Positions 1 through 9,700 of a DNA stretch of 35,813 nucleotides are shown one piece after another (the stretch's first letter is position 1; each line of letters begins with the position of its first letter). Under the pieces are notes generated by a model. That model was given only the letters and a program-made list of their open reading frames with translations. It did not search any database and was not told the origin of the DNA. The position numbers were made by a program, and so were the translations under genes. The DNA is from Isotricha intestinalis (lineage: Eukaryota > Ciliophora > Litostomatea > Vestibuliferida > Isotrichidae): the NCBI GenBank assembly GCA_023807065.1, contig JAJJLU010000030.1, forward strand, positions 1-35,813. The letters run 5' to 3'.

Positions 1-53
1 CAATCCCCAATCCCCAATCCCCAATCCCCAATCCCCAATCCCCAATCCCCAAT
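1..53. repeat. Left telomere, (CCCCAAT)n
   Basis: A partial unit (CAAT) is followed by seven perfect tandem CCCCAAT heptamers ending at base 53. The right end carries the complementary GGGGATT repeat in the expected orientation, so this is a true chromosome end and not an internal repeat. The 7-nt unit differs from the CCCCAA of Tetrahymena and the CCCCAAAA of Oxytricha. The sequence passes directly from repeat into an open reading frame. Confidence 0.95.
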
Positions 54-54
54 T

Positions 55-405
55 CTTTTTGAAAAAAGGATTGTTAAAAATAATAAAATTAATATTAAAA
101 AAATTAAACCACTAATTTTAAAAAAATATGATGATTATAATTTTTATTTAAAAGCAGGAAATTGTGCTACACATCTTAGAGAAAAAGATTTGTTTGAAAA
201 TGAAATTGATAGTGATGATTTAATGAGTAATTTTGAGGAGGATTATAATATTATATTTAAAAAAGATAGTAATAACGAAGAAGAAGATAGTAATAATGAA
301 AAAGATGAAGATAATGAGAATGAAGAAGAAAAAAATAATAATAATCTACAAGAAGATGAGGAAAAAGAAAATAATAATTATGTAAATGAAGAGGAAAGTA
401 AATAA
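55..405 (+). pseudogene. 5'-truncated gene fragment abutting the telomere
   Basis: The frame ending at TAA 403-405 is open all the way back to the telomere and contains no ATG before an internal Met near 222. It encodes about 117 residues. The first part has mixed composition (YDDYNFYLKAGNCATHLREK, from about 127), followed by an acidic Asp/Glu/Asn-rich tail. No family is recognised. The missing start next to telomeric repeats suggests the chromosome end was made inside a gene, leaving only its 3' part. Alternatives are a non-ATG start (TTG at 190) or chance openness in A-rich DNA, but the mixed composition of the first 45 residues argues for former coding sequence. Confidence 0.5.
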
Positions 406-734
406 GAATATTTCTTTTAATTTTTTATATTTACCTTTTATTTTGAAATTTTTTATTACTTGTTTCTGTGAATTAAAATATTTTTCTTTAATTCAATATA
501 TCTTTTTCTATTAATATACATTATATTAATTTTAAATCTTAAAAAACAATTCATTATATTATTAAAATAATAAAGTGTAATTCTATAAATAAATGGAGAT
601 AAAAAGTAGAATCAAAATTTCTAATAAAAAATAAAATAAATAATAAAACTAAAAAAGAGGAAAAAGAAGAGAATTAAAATAGACTTTTCGTGATTCTAAA
701 TTATAAATTATATATTCATCATTCTTTTATTAAT

Positions 735-991
735 ATGAAAAATGCACAATTAAAATGTAACATTTATATTAATAATAATATTATTAAAACAATAAATAAT
801 TTTCCTAATGAAGAGGAACAAATGGTGTTGAAATTTTTAATTTTTTAATGGAAGAATTTTCATGTGAAATTAAAGAAGAAATGTTTGATAAAAATAAAAA
901 AAGAGTTATTGAATCTTTCCATAATATAGATTTATTTTGGAAGGCAGGTTGGTTTATTAATGGAGGTAAATTAGTTTCTGAATTATATTGA
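735..991 (+). pseudogene. Frameshifted short coding relic
   Basis: A frame begins with ATG at 735 and stops at TAA 846-848 after 37 codons. A second frame with ATG at 848 runs 47 codons to TGA 989-991, with plausible protein composition (for example ESFHNIDLFWKAGWFINGGK). The switch lies in the T-rich run around 834-846, where one inserted or lost base would join them. No GT...AG intron restores the frame. It may be a decayed gene, or the 47-codon frame may be a tiny independent gene. No family is recognised. Confidence 0.3.
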
Positions 992-1240
992 TTAAACTAA
1001 CATAGAATATTATTGATAATAATTTTTATAATGATAATGATATGATATATTTTTAAATTTTTAAAATAAATAAAAAGAAACTAATGTTGTTTGTTTTGTT
1101 TGGTGTGTTTTTAAAATGTATATTATTATCTTTATTGTGATTTAATTATTAAATTTTTAACTTTTATATAATATATTAATCTTTTAAATACTTTATTTAA
1201 CCAATATTCAGAAGTAAATATAAATAATTTCTTTAAATAA

Positions 1241-1549
1241 TTTCACTTCATTTTTACAAAATTATCAATACATTACATATTTAACTTTGGAAATTCCTTT
1301 TACAAAAAGTATTTAGAAATTCTTTTATATAAAGTAAATAAAGGAAAAGGAATAAATGAACTTTTATATATAAATTTATAAAATAAAAAATATAAGATTT
1401 TCGGTGATGCAAAAATTGAAGATGTAATTATAAATAAAAATCATAGAAAAAAATAGACATATGAATATTCTTCACCTTAATAAAAACATTCTATAAATAA
1501 TCAAAGAAAAAAGTTATTTATCAATCAATATATATATTATCTTTTTTAA
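1241..1549 (+). pseudogene. Relic frame interrupted only by TAA/TAG
   Basis: One frame runs 103 codons without a frameshift or TGA, broken at TAA 1379, TAG 1454 and TAA TAA 1478-1483, ending at TAA 1547. Pieces between stops look coding, such as KYKIFGDAKIEDVIINKNHR. Loss of CAA/CAG Gln codons by C-to-T change in a decaying gene would give this pattern. Chance is a real alternative, because TAA is by far the commonest stop in such AT-rich DNA. Confidence 0.25.
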
Positions 1550-1775
1550 AATATAAATATTATCAATCAATAATATTAAAAAATTTATTTAGGATAATAT
1601 GAAATGAACTATTTTTAATTTTTGTTTATGTTAAGACTTTTTTAATGAATAAATTTATCAATTTAATTCAAAAATTGAATATATAATTTTAATGAATAAA
1701 AATTTAATTTAATTTATAAATAAAAATAAATATGAATAAAATAAACAAATAAAAACTATTTATAGTTTTTTTGAA

Positions 1776-4097
1776 CTAATTCAAATTCTTAAGATATGGA
1801 CTTCTTCTATATCTTCCAATAATATTTCGTCCTAAAATATTTTTAACTTTTTTTTCAATTTCGCTTTCTAATCTTGATGTATTATTAAATAAAATTTCAT
1901 TATCATTTTGATTTGTCTCAGAATAATTTACTCGAGGATTATTTGTTTGATTTTTTCTTTCATTTTCAATTGTTGAATGTTCAGATTTCAAAAATATATT
2001 ATTTCTTATGGCATTATTCCCATTATTAACTAAATTAAAACTTACATTATTTCTTAAAGGAGATTTCCTTTGAAATTTTGCTAAATAATTACTCATATTT
2101 TTATTTTTTAATAAAGGTTGAATTTCTCCTTCATATTGTCTATTTTTACTTATTTTTACCATTGGACTTTTAACTCTAAAATTAAGTCTATTATTATCAT
2201 TACCATTCATATTACTATTATTATTTTTTCTATGAGATTGAATAGCAGAAGGAGGTTTAGTTAAATTTGCAACGACTTTCATAATTTTTGGTTTAAAAGG
2301 ATTTAAATCAATTTCTTCAGCTGTAACGAATTTTGGGTTATTATATGTGAAATTTCCATTATTGTTTGCTATTTCTACACCTGCATTAAAAATATAATTA
2401 TCTCTTAAATCTAATTGCTCTGTTAATAATTTGATTTTTAAATCTTTTCTTTTTAATTCACTTACATTAAGATTTTTTCTATGTTCTGAATTTAAATTTT
2501 CCATAAGAGATATATAATATTTATATATACTTATTAAATGTCTTGATGATGGAGAATTTTTATCTTTTTCAATAATTTCATTCATTTTTTTTTGTAATTT
2601 TTTCCTTTTTTCAACTAAATTAGATAATTGAACATAAATATTAGATAACTTTTTTTGTTTATCAACAACTTCATTTTTTTTAGTATCAATTGATTGTTTA
2701 ATAATTCCAACATTAATAGTAGGATTAGAATTCATTTTAAATTCATTTTCAGAAATTTCAACTTTTAAATTTTCAATTTCTCTTTCTTTTTCAATAATAT
2801 CTTTCTTAACTTTAATTTCTTCTTGAAAATGTTTACTAATTTCATTTCCTAAAGTATCAACATCAAGAGTTGTATTTAAATCTGGATGATCTACATTAGC
2901 CAAAGGAACACCACCCTTTTCTTTATCAAATAGTTCTCCTTTAACTTTATTAATTTCATTTTTTAATTCATTGATAATAAATTCATATTTATTATTCTTT
3001 ATATTTTTATTATCAAAAACAACATTTTTCTTAACACTTACTTTAATTTTTTTAGCTCTACTAGCATATTGTAAAGTATATAAAGTTTCTTCAACAGTCA
3101 ATAAACTAGGACTAATAGTACCAATCATAACAATTCTACAATTTCCAGAAAGTGAATCTTGTAATATTCTAGTTAATTTAGAATCTCTCCAAGGAATAAA
3201 GCCTCTGTTATTAGAAACTAAACAATTAATACAATTAGTTAAAGCTAATAAACTTTTATTAATACTTCCACTTTCAGGATTAACTTTTGTAGCAGCTGAA
3301 ATTTTTTCACTTCCGGCTAAATCAACTAAGAAAAATTTTCCAAAAGATACTTGATTTAAATTAACTAAATTAGAATCTTGACTTTCAACATTAACTTGTA
3401 AAATAGCATGTGAACGAGAAGAATATTCATTAAATTCAGTTTTTCCTTCTGTTCTTCTTCTATTTCCCAACATAAGTAATTTAAAAGCATCATTAGCACA
3501 ATTAACTTTTTTAAAAGAAGCACCAACTAAAACAACTCCTTTTTGATTATCATATCTAATATCAATATTAATATTATTATTCTCAACTAATAAATCTTTT
3601 AATTGTTCATTATATACTTCAACATAAGAAATTTCAACATTAAATTCTTTATCTTTAACTTTATTTAAAGTTTTAAATAAGTCACTTAAAGTTCTAATCA
3701 TTAAACCAGGATTTTCCCCATCACCAACCATTGTATATGTTTTACCAGAACCTGTTGCACCATAAGCGAACACTGTAGCATTGAATCCTTCCATAACACT
3801 TTCAATTAAATTTTCTGTTGTAAAATGATATATATCTTCTTGAGGTGTTTGCTCATCAAATGCATAATCAAATATATATTGCTTTTCTTTTGATTTTGAT
3901 ATTGTCAATTTCTTATCTTTGTTTATATATTTTGTTCCTTCTTCTGAATAATTATATTGAAGAGGAGTTGTCACTGTAACTATTGATTTGTTTTGAATGT
4001 CTATTGTTTTTATGTTCGAGTATTCTATTTCACGATTTGATAAAGGACGAGTACGAATTGCCACTAGCATGTTTTTGGAAAGTGGTTTTGGATTCAT
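1776..4097 (-). CDS. Kinesin motor protein, kinesin-8 (Kip3/KIF18)-like
   Basis: 773 aa, single exon, ending at TAG. The N-terminal motor domain (about 8-355) is complete: P-loop GATGSGKT at 113-120, switch I NEYSSRSH at 223-230, switch II DLAGSE at 259-264. The stretch NKSLLALTNCINCL (280-293) and the FIPWRDSKLTR segment with ISPS (about 300-330) resemble the kinesin-8 group, which walks to microtubule plus ends and limits their length in spindles and cilia. A coiled coil follows (about 370-560), then a basic Asn-rich tail. The subfamily call is from motif resemblance only; kinesin-13 or a divergent ciliate kinesin is possible. It starts 293 bp from the oppositely directed zinc-finger gene. 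This is the only gene here ending in TAG, so reading TAG as Gln would extend it. Confidence 0.88.
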   Translation of the reverse strand: MNPKPLSKNMLVAIRTRPLSNREIEYSNIKTIDIQNKSIVTVTTPLQYNYSEEGTKYINKDKKLTISKSKEKQYIFDYAFDEQTPQEDIYHFTTENLIESVMEGFNATVFAYGATGSGKTYTMVGDGENPGLMIRTLSDLFKTLNKVKDKEFNVEISYVEVYNEQLKDLLVENNNINIDIRYDNQKGVVLVGASFKKVNCANDAFKLLMLGNRRRTEGKTEFNEYSSRSHAILQVNVESQDSNLVNLNQVSFGKFFLVDLAGSEKISAATKVNPESGSINKSLLALTNCINCLVSNNRGFIPWRDSKLTRILQDSLSGNCRIVMIGTISPSLLTVEETLYTLQYASRAKKIKVSVKKNVVFDNKNIKNNKYEFIINELKNEINKVKGELFDKEKGGVPLANVDHPDLNTTLDVDTLGNEISKHFQEEIKVKKDIIEKEREIENLKVEISENEFKMNSNPTINVGIIKQSIDTKKNEVVDKQKKLSNIYVQLSNLVEKRKKLQKKMNEIIEKDKNSPSSRHLISIYKYYISLMENLNSEHRKNLNVSELKRKDLKIKLLTEQLDLRDNYIFNAGVEIANNNGNFTYNNPKFVTAEEIDLNPFKPKIMKVVANLTKPPSAIQSHRKNNNSNMNGNDNNRLNFRVKSPMVKISKNRQYEGEIQPLLKNKNMSNYLAKFQRKSPLRNNVSFNLVNNGNNAIRNNIFLKSEHSTIENERKNQTNNPRVNYSETNQNDNEILFNNTSRLESEIEKKVKNILGRNIIGRYRRSPYLKNLN

Positions 4098-4390
4098 TTT
4101 TTTTGATTTTATTATGAATTTTGGTTTTTGGTATTATTTTTTTTTTTATTTTTTTATTATTTATTTATTTACTTTTTTATAATATGTGTTTTATTTAATT
4201 TTATTTTTTTTATTAAAATTTTTTTTTTGGGATTTTATATTTTTGGAAATATATTTTTTTTCAATTTTCTGATAATATATGGTAAAAAATAAATTAATAT
4301 TTTTTATATTTGAAACTTATTTTTTCTTTATATATCTAAAAACTATGTGAAAAGAATTGATAAAAAAATATTAATATATAAAAGAAAAAA
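4098..4390. promoter_or_regulatory. Shared divergent promoter region
   Basis: These 293 bp separate the start codons of the kinesin gene (minus) and the CHHC zinc-finger gene (plus). The region is T-rich beside the kinesin start and A-rich before the other start. It must hold both promoters unless they lie within coding sequence. No specific motif is recognised. Confidence 0.45.
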
Positions 4391-5602
4391 ATGTCAAACA
4401 TATATCCTTTTTGTCCTTTATTATGTGGAATTAGAACAAATTTTATATTAGAACATATTAAAAAATGCAAAAACAAAGCTTTATTAGGTGTAAAATATAT
4501 TCAGTGTCCATATAATCCAAAGCATATATTTGGGAAAAAAGTGTTTCAAATGCATGTTGATAGATGTCCAGACAGATTTAAAAAGAAGAATAAAAAACAA
4601 GAAGATAACACAAAAAAAGAAGAAGAAAATAAAGAAGAAATTGAAAAAGAAGAAAACAAAGAAGAAATTGAAAAAGAAGAAAATAAAGAAGAAATTGAAA
4701 AAGAAGAAAATAAAGAAGAAATTGAAAAAGAAGAAGAAAAAGAAGAAATTGAAAAAGAAGAAAATAAAGAAGTAATTGAAAAAGAAGAAAATAAAGAAGA
4801 AGAAAAAGAAGAAAATGAAAAAGAAGAAGAAAAAGAAAAAGAAGAAATTAAAAAAGAAGAAAAAAAAGAAGAAATTGAAAAAGACGAAAAAAATAATGGG
4901 GAAAATTTATTTATCGAAGAAGAAGAAAATGATGATGAAGAAGAAGGATTTATTAGATCAATAAAGCGTCATTATACATCAATAAATTTAGATAGATATT
5001 CCCATAATAAAACTCTAAAAATTTTACTTTCTAGACCAGATGATAAAAATCAAAGAAAACAAAGTGAAAATATAATAAATCAATTATATTTAAAAAAGAG
5101 ATTAATAGAAAAACAAAAAGAAAAAGAAGAAAAAAAATTAGAAGAAGAATTAAATTTAATTAAAAAAAAGAAAGAAGAAGAAGAATTTAAAAAAACAATT
5201 CCAATGATAAAAAATAATTCATCATCAAATTTAAGATTTAAAGGAATATTAAAACATAAACGTGAAACTGAACCTATAAGGAAAACAAATTCATTACATA
5301 AAACAACATTTAATATAAGTTATGATAAAGAAAAAGAAAAATCAATTGATGAATCATTAATTCATTTTAATGAAACTGATTCTGAAAATTCAGAAGAAAT
5401 TTCTCCTAGATCAAATAACGATTATCAAAGAAAAAAAAAAAGAAGTGTAACTTTCAAAGGATTTGTTAAAGTTTTTGTTTTTGATGGAAAAAAGAAAAAA
5501 AGAAGAATTCCTCAAAGAAGTGCTTTTTTTAACACTAAATTACAAAAAGAACCTGAAAATCAAAATGATCATATTACTGATATTTATATGAAATCTTTGT
5601 AA
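4391..5602 (+). CDS. Tandem CHHC zinc-finger protein, GTSF1-like N-terminus
   Basis: 403 aa. The N-terminus has two tandem finger-like units. The second is a textbook CHHC finger: C39-x5-H45-x9-H55-x3-C59, beginning CPYNPKH. The first is a variant, C8...C12-x9-H22-x3-C26, with the first His apparently replaced by Cys. Two CHHC units about 12 residues apart at the extreme N-terminus is the GTSF1/Asterix arrangement; these RNA-binding proteins assist PIWI proteins. Single CHHC fingers also occur in U11-48K and TRM13, so the assignment is tentative. A very acidic Glu/Lys repeat region follows (about 70-175), then a basic coiled-coil-prone part and a Ser-rich C-terminus. It is longer than animal GTSF1 (about 170 aa). 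Nothing beyond the fingers is recognised. Confidence 0.7.
   Translation: MSNIYPFCPLLCGIRTNFILEHIKKCKNKALLGVKYIQCPYNPKHIFGKKVFQMHVDRCPDRFKKKNKKQEDNTKKEEENKEEIEKEENKEEIEKEENKEEIEKEENKEEIEKEEEKEEIEKEENKEVIEKEENKEEEKEENEKEEEKEKEEIKKEEKKEEIEKDEKNNGENLFIEEEENDDEEEGFIRSIKRHYTSINLDRYSHNKTLKILLSRPDDKNQRKQSENIINQLYLKKRLIEKQKEKEEKKLEEELNLIKKKKEEEEFKKTIPMIKNNSSSNLRFKGILKHKRETEPIRKTNSLHKTTFNISYDKEKEKSIDESLIHFNETDSENSEEISPRSNNDYQRKKKRSVTFKGFVKVFVFDGKKKKRRIPQRSAFFNTKLQKEPENQNDHITDIYMKSL
4634..4795 (+). repeat. 27-bp tandem repeat encoding EEIEKEENK
   Basis: Six in-frame 27-bp units start at 4634, 4661, 4688, 4715, 4742 and 4769. Four match EEIEKEENK exactly; the others differ by one residue (EEIEKEEEK, EVIEKEENK). 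Degenerate units continue to about 4880. Because only GAA/AAA-type codons are used, all three plus frames stay open here, giving spurious Lys-rich frames. The encoded segment is probably a charged single helix. Confidence 0.85.
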
Positions 5603-6752
5603 AAATGATATGAAAATTATTCTTGTTAACAATTAATTTTACTATATTATCTTTTTTAGTTTTAGTTTCTTATATAAATTTATGTTTATTTAATTTTTAA
5701 CCAAATTTTATATATTTTTTTATTAATTATTTTTTGATATATTAATTTTTGTTTTTGAATATTTTATTAAATAAATTAACTCATTTAATAACAATTATTT
5801 CTTTCTAAATTTTAATAAAAAAATCAATAATTCTGACTAAATTAGAATATAGGTTATTCATTGGGGGTTAAAAAATAAAAAAATAATATCTTCTTTTTTA
5901 TATTAATGATTATTCTTTTTTATTATTTTTTATTATAATTCATTCTCCTAATTATATCCTTGATTTAAATCTATAATTTTATAATCTAATTTTATTATAA
6001 ATTAAAATATTATTATACTGAATAAATATTATCTAATTCATATTTTATTGTGGTTATATTCTATTTTTTTTATTTATCTCTTTGATTTTTAAATAAGAAT
6101 GAGTAAGCATTATATTTTCTTAGTTTAATTTATAAAGAATTTTTAAATAATTAAATGTTTTTCTGTCATAAACATTTTTAGAATATTTTTCTGTTTTTTT
6201 GAATTTAAATACTTAATTTTGTGTTTCACAAAGAAATTTTCTCTCATTTCTTTTTTAAAATAATTAATAATATTTATTTTCTCAAAAATTTTATCAGTGG
6301 ATTGATGAAATTAAAAAAATTATGTTATTTTATATTTTTTTGAAGTTTTTAATATTCTTTGAAATATATTACATAAATATTTTTGAAGATGATATATTCC
6401 TGATTGATAATTCATCTTTTATTATTTCTTTTGATGAATCTGTTAATTTTTTTTTATTTTATATCATTAAATATATCAAGATAATATTTTATATTCTCAT
6501 TTGATTTATTTCTTTTGTTATTTTTATTTTTATTTTTTTAAAAATCTACTCAAAACCTATTAAAATGTTAATTATTTTTTAATCATTTTTCATAAAAATG
6601 ATTATACAAAAATTAAAAATTCCAAATAATAATTTAAGATATAAATTTGATTTATTTGATAATATTAATAAAAGAAATATAATACTTTCATAATTAAAAA
6701 AATAAAAATCTAAATTTCAAAATAAATTATAAGAAAGAAAAGAATTTAATAA
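5603..6752. other. Intergenic region, no gene seen
   Basis: 1150 bp between two plus-strand genes. It contains a 60-codon Phe/Ile-rich open frame (6322-6504) that looks like chance in AT-rich DNA, and a lone TTGGGGG at 5861. No RNA gene or repeat was recognised. Confidence 0.55.
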
Positions 6753-9700
6753 ATGTCAGGAAAAAATGAATCCAACAAAAACTTAATGAAATTTCAATTA
6801 ATAGAAGGAAAAAATCAACTTACAATCTTAATGAATAAAATTAAAATAAGTTTCTTTTATTTATTTAATGAATTATTGAAAGATTATAAAACTTCAATTA
6901 TCTTTGAATGTATTAGTGTAATTTTGCAATATTCTCAAATTATGTATTATCCTTTTGAAGAATTTGTAAGAATAATTTTAAAACTTTTTTATTATAGTTT
7001 TATTCAGAATGGAAAAATGAAAAAATCTATTTTCAAATAAGTTCAGTGTTCAAATACTTTTTAATATTACCATTTAGTTATGATAATAAAGATTTATATT
7101 TAGCAATATTTTATTTCTGTGCTTCTTTAAATATCATTATATTTTCAATTATTTTTTATTCTATAGTAAAATTTATAAGAAAAGAATATCATATAAGAAT
7201 TCTTTTAATAATATTAAAACATATATTACCTTTGATCTCAAATACTTTTTTCCAACCAATGTTTTTTATATTTATGAGTACTTTTGATTGTACAGAAGAA
7301 AAAACTTCAATATATTCAAAAAATTTAAAATGTTATACTCCAATTTATTATGTTAATAATATAATTTCAATTTTCAATTTAATAACATTTGTTCCAATAA
7401 GTTTATTATCAGTAACAATATTTTATGAGTATTCTTTAGGAGGAGAGAAAAATATTCTTTCAAAAAAAAATTCTATTCCTGATGTTTTTTTTCTTTGTGA
7501 AAAAATATTAATTACTATAATTTTTGTAACTATAAAGAAAGGTTTTGAAATTCATTATTTTTTAGTTATTACTTTAGTAAGTTTTTCTTTAATTTTAGTT
7601 TATTTAAATTTCAGATATAGTAGATATAATGAAGAATTATTAAATTTTTTACATAAATTTTTGTCGGTGACTTTTTTTTGGGCTTCAACTTGTTTACTTA
7701 TTGGAAAAATAACAATGAATTCAAAGTTTGATTCATGTTTAGGATTATTTTTTGTTAGTGAACCAATATTTTTTTTAATATTATTTTTAAAAAGAAGAAA
7801 TATCAGAAATTTTCTATCAAAAATTGGAAAAGATGAAAGTTTAGAAGCGATGATTGAACATATTCATAATTATTTATATTTATTAGATAAAAAAAAAGAA
7901 GAAAGACAAGCTGAGTTAGTTTTAATAAGTTATATTCAAATTTATGAAAGTTCATGTATAATTAAAGATTGTCCATTAAAAAGATATTTAAAATTACTTG
8001 ATTCAGGAATTGAAGCAAATGGTTGTTTATTACAACATGCAAATATCCTTTTTAATTTTGGAATTTCCAAATATCCTGATAGTATAGAAATTAAATTTGT
8101 TTATGCTTTATTTTTATTAAAAAAGTTAAGAAGAAGAAAAAGAGCAGCTGAATTTTTAACTAATATTCAAAGTTTATCTCCTAATATTGAAGAACAATTC
8201 ATTATTTATAGATTTAATAAAATGTTTGAAGATAATTTATCTGATTTAGAAGAAGAAGAAGAAGGTGAAAATATTGATATTGTAAAAGAATTAAAATATA
8301 GAAATTTTTTTAAAGATTTTATGGGTTTAATTAAAGAAGCTTCTTCTTTATATATTGATTTCTGGAGTCAATTATTAATTTCTTCAAATAATGAAAATGA
8401 AAATATTAGTCAATTAAATATGTGTGGAACAAAAATAAATCGTGTAGTTAAAGAAATAGATTATTTATATTCAAAAATGAAAAGATTAAAATCAAATAAC
8501 ATTAATTGCATAAGAATATATTATGATTTTATTTCTCAAATTTTATGTGATAAAAAGAAAACATCACAATTTAAAAAAATATTAAGTGAATTACAAGAAG
8601 AACATAGAATAAGAATTTTACCAGAATTTAAAAATATAAACATTAATATGTTAAATAAAAATGATCATTACCAATATATTGTAGTTCATTCTCAACCAGA
8701 AAATTTAGGGATAATAAAAAATGCTTCTTTAAGTATAAGTGAAATATTTGGATATGAAATAAATGATATTATAGGTCAACCAATTGATATTTTAATCCCG
8801 GATAATTTTCAAGAGGAACATTCAAAAATTTTAAAAAAAAAATTGTTTCAATATAAAAAAAAGCACTTTGATTTAGAAATTAAATCTTCTTTAGAAATAA
8901 AAGAAATAAATTCTTTTGCAAAAACAAAATCAAAATATTTAATAGAAATAAATATGAAAGTAATATTATATACAACAGAATATAATGAACAATATTTTAT
9001 AGCATCTTTATCAAGAGAATCATCATTTATTCATACTAATAATGAGCATAATAAAAAACAAACTTGTTATATTTTAACTGATACACATTTAATAATAAAA
9101 CATTTTACTCCAAATTCTCCTTTATTTTTAGGAATTACTTCTGATGTAATAAATAATAATATTGAAATAACTTATTATATAAAAGAAATCTATCAAGATT
9201 TTTTAAAAATTGCTTTTGAAACAGGAGAATTAACTTCAATTCAAAAATTAAATTTAAAAAAAAAAATTATTGCTAAAAATTATTCAAATGCTACTTTAAT
9301 TAATTGGAGAAAAAATAATTTTATAGAAGATTTTTCTAAAATGAATGATGTAAAAAGAACAAAAACTCATGGTAAACTTTTTAACAGAGAAAAATCTGTC
9401 CCAGAACAAGTTTTTTATTTGACTGTAAATGAAGAAATTATAAATGGAAAAGTAGTAGGTTATATTTTTAAATTAGAAAAACCAAATTTTAATGAAATAA
9501 AAAGTTCAGCTTTGATAAATTATAGAAAAGTAAAAGGAAAATTAAGTAGTACAATAGCTAAAAATCATAATATTTCATTTCCTTCTGATCAACTTAATAT
9601 TACTCCTGATTTTATTCCTATTTCAAAAAAAAATGTTAAATTAGAAGTTAATACATTTAAATTAAAATTATCAGATAGCAAAAATAATGATTTAGCTGAT

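Larger units (their letters stand above)
406..1775. other. Gene-poor subtelomeric stretch
   Basis: There is no intact gene here. The stretch is very AT-rich and holds two interrupted coding-like frames on the plus strand (735-991 and 1241-1549), listed separately. I saw no RNA gene, transposon end or tandem repeat. Confidence 0.6.

Noticed and set aside
590..812. Long frame if TAA/TAG are read as Gln
   Set aside because: In A-rich DNA removing TAA and TAG as stops opens most frames; the genes here clearly use TAA to end translation.
4530..4964. Lys-rich open frames overlapping the CHHC protein
   Set aside because: Shifted readings of the GAA/AAA repeat; they encode almost only Lys with no independent start context.
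5861..5867. Isolated telomere-like TTGGGGG, and CCCCA strings near 18863 and 33101
   Set aside because: Single short occurrences without tandem repetition; not evidence of a fusion point.
6322..6504. 60-codon hydrophobic frame in the 5.6-6.7 kb spacer
   Set aside because: Phe/Ile/Tyr composition is what T-rich random sequence yields, and no signal or family is visible.
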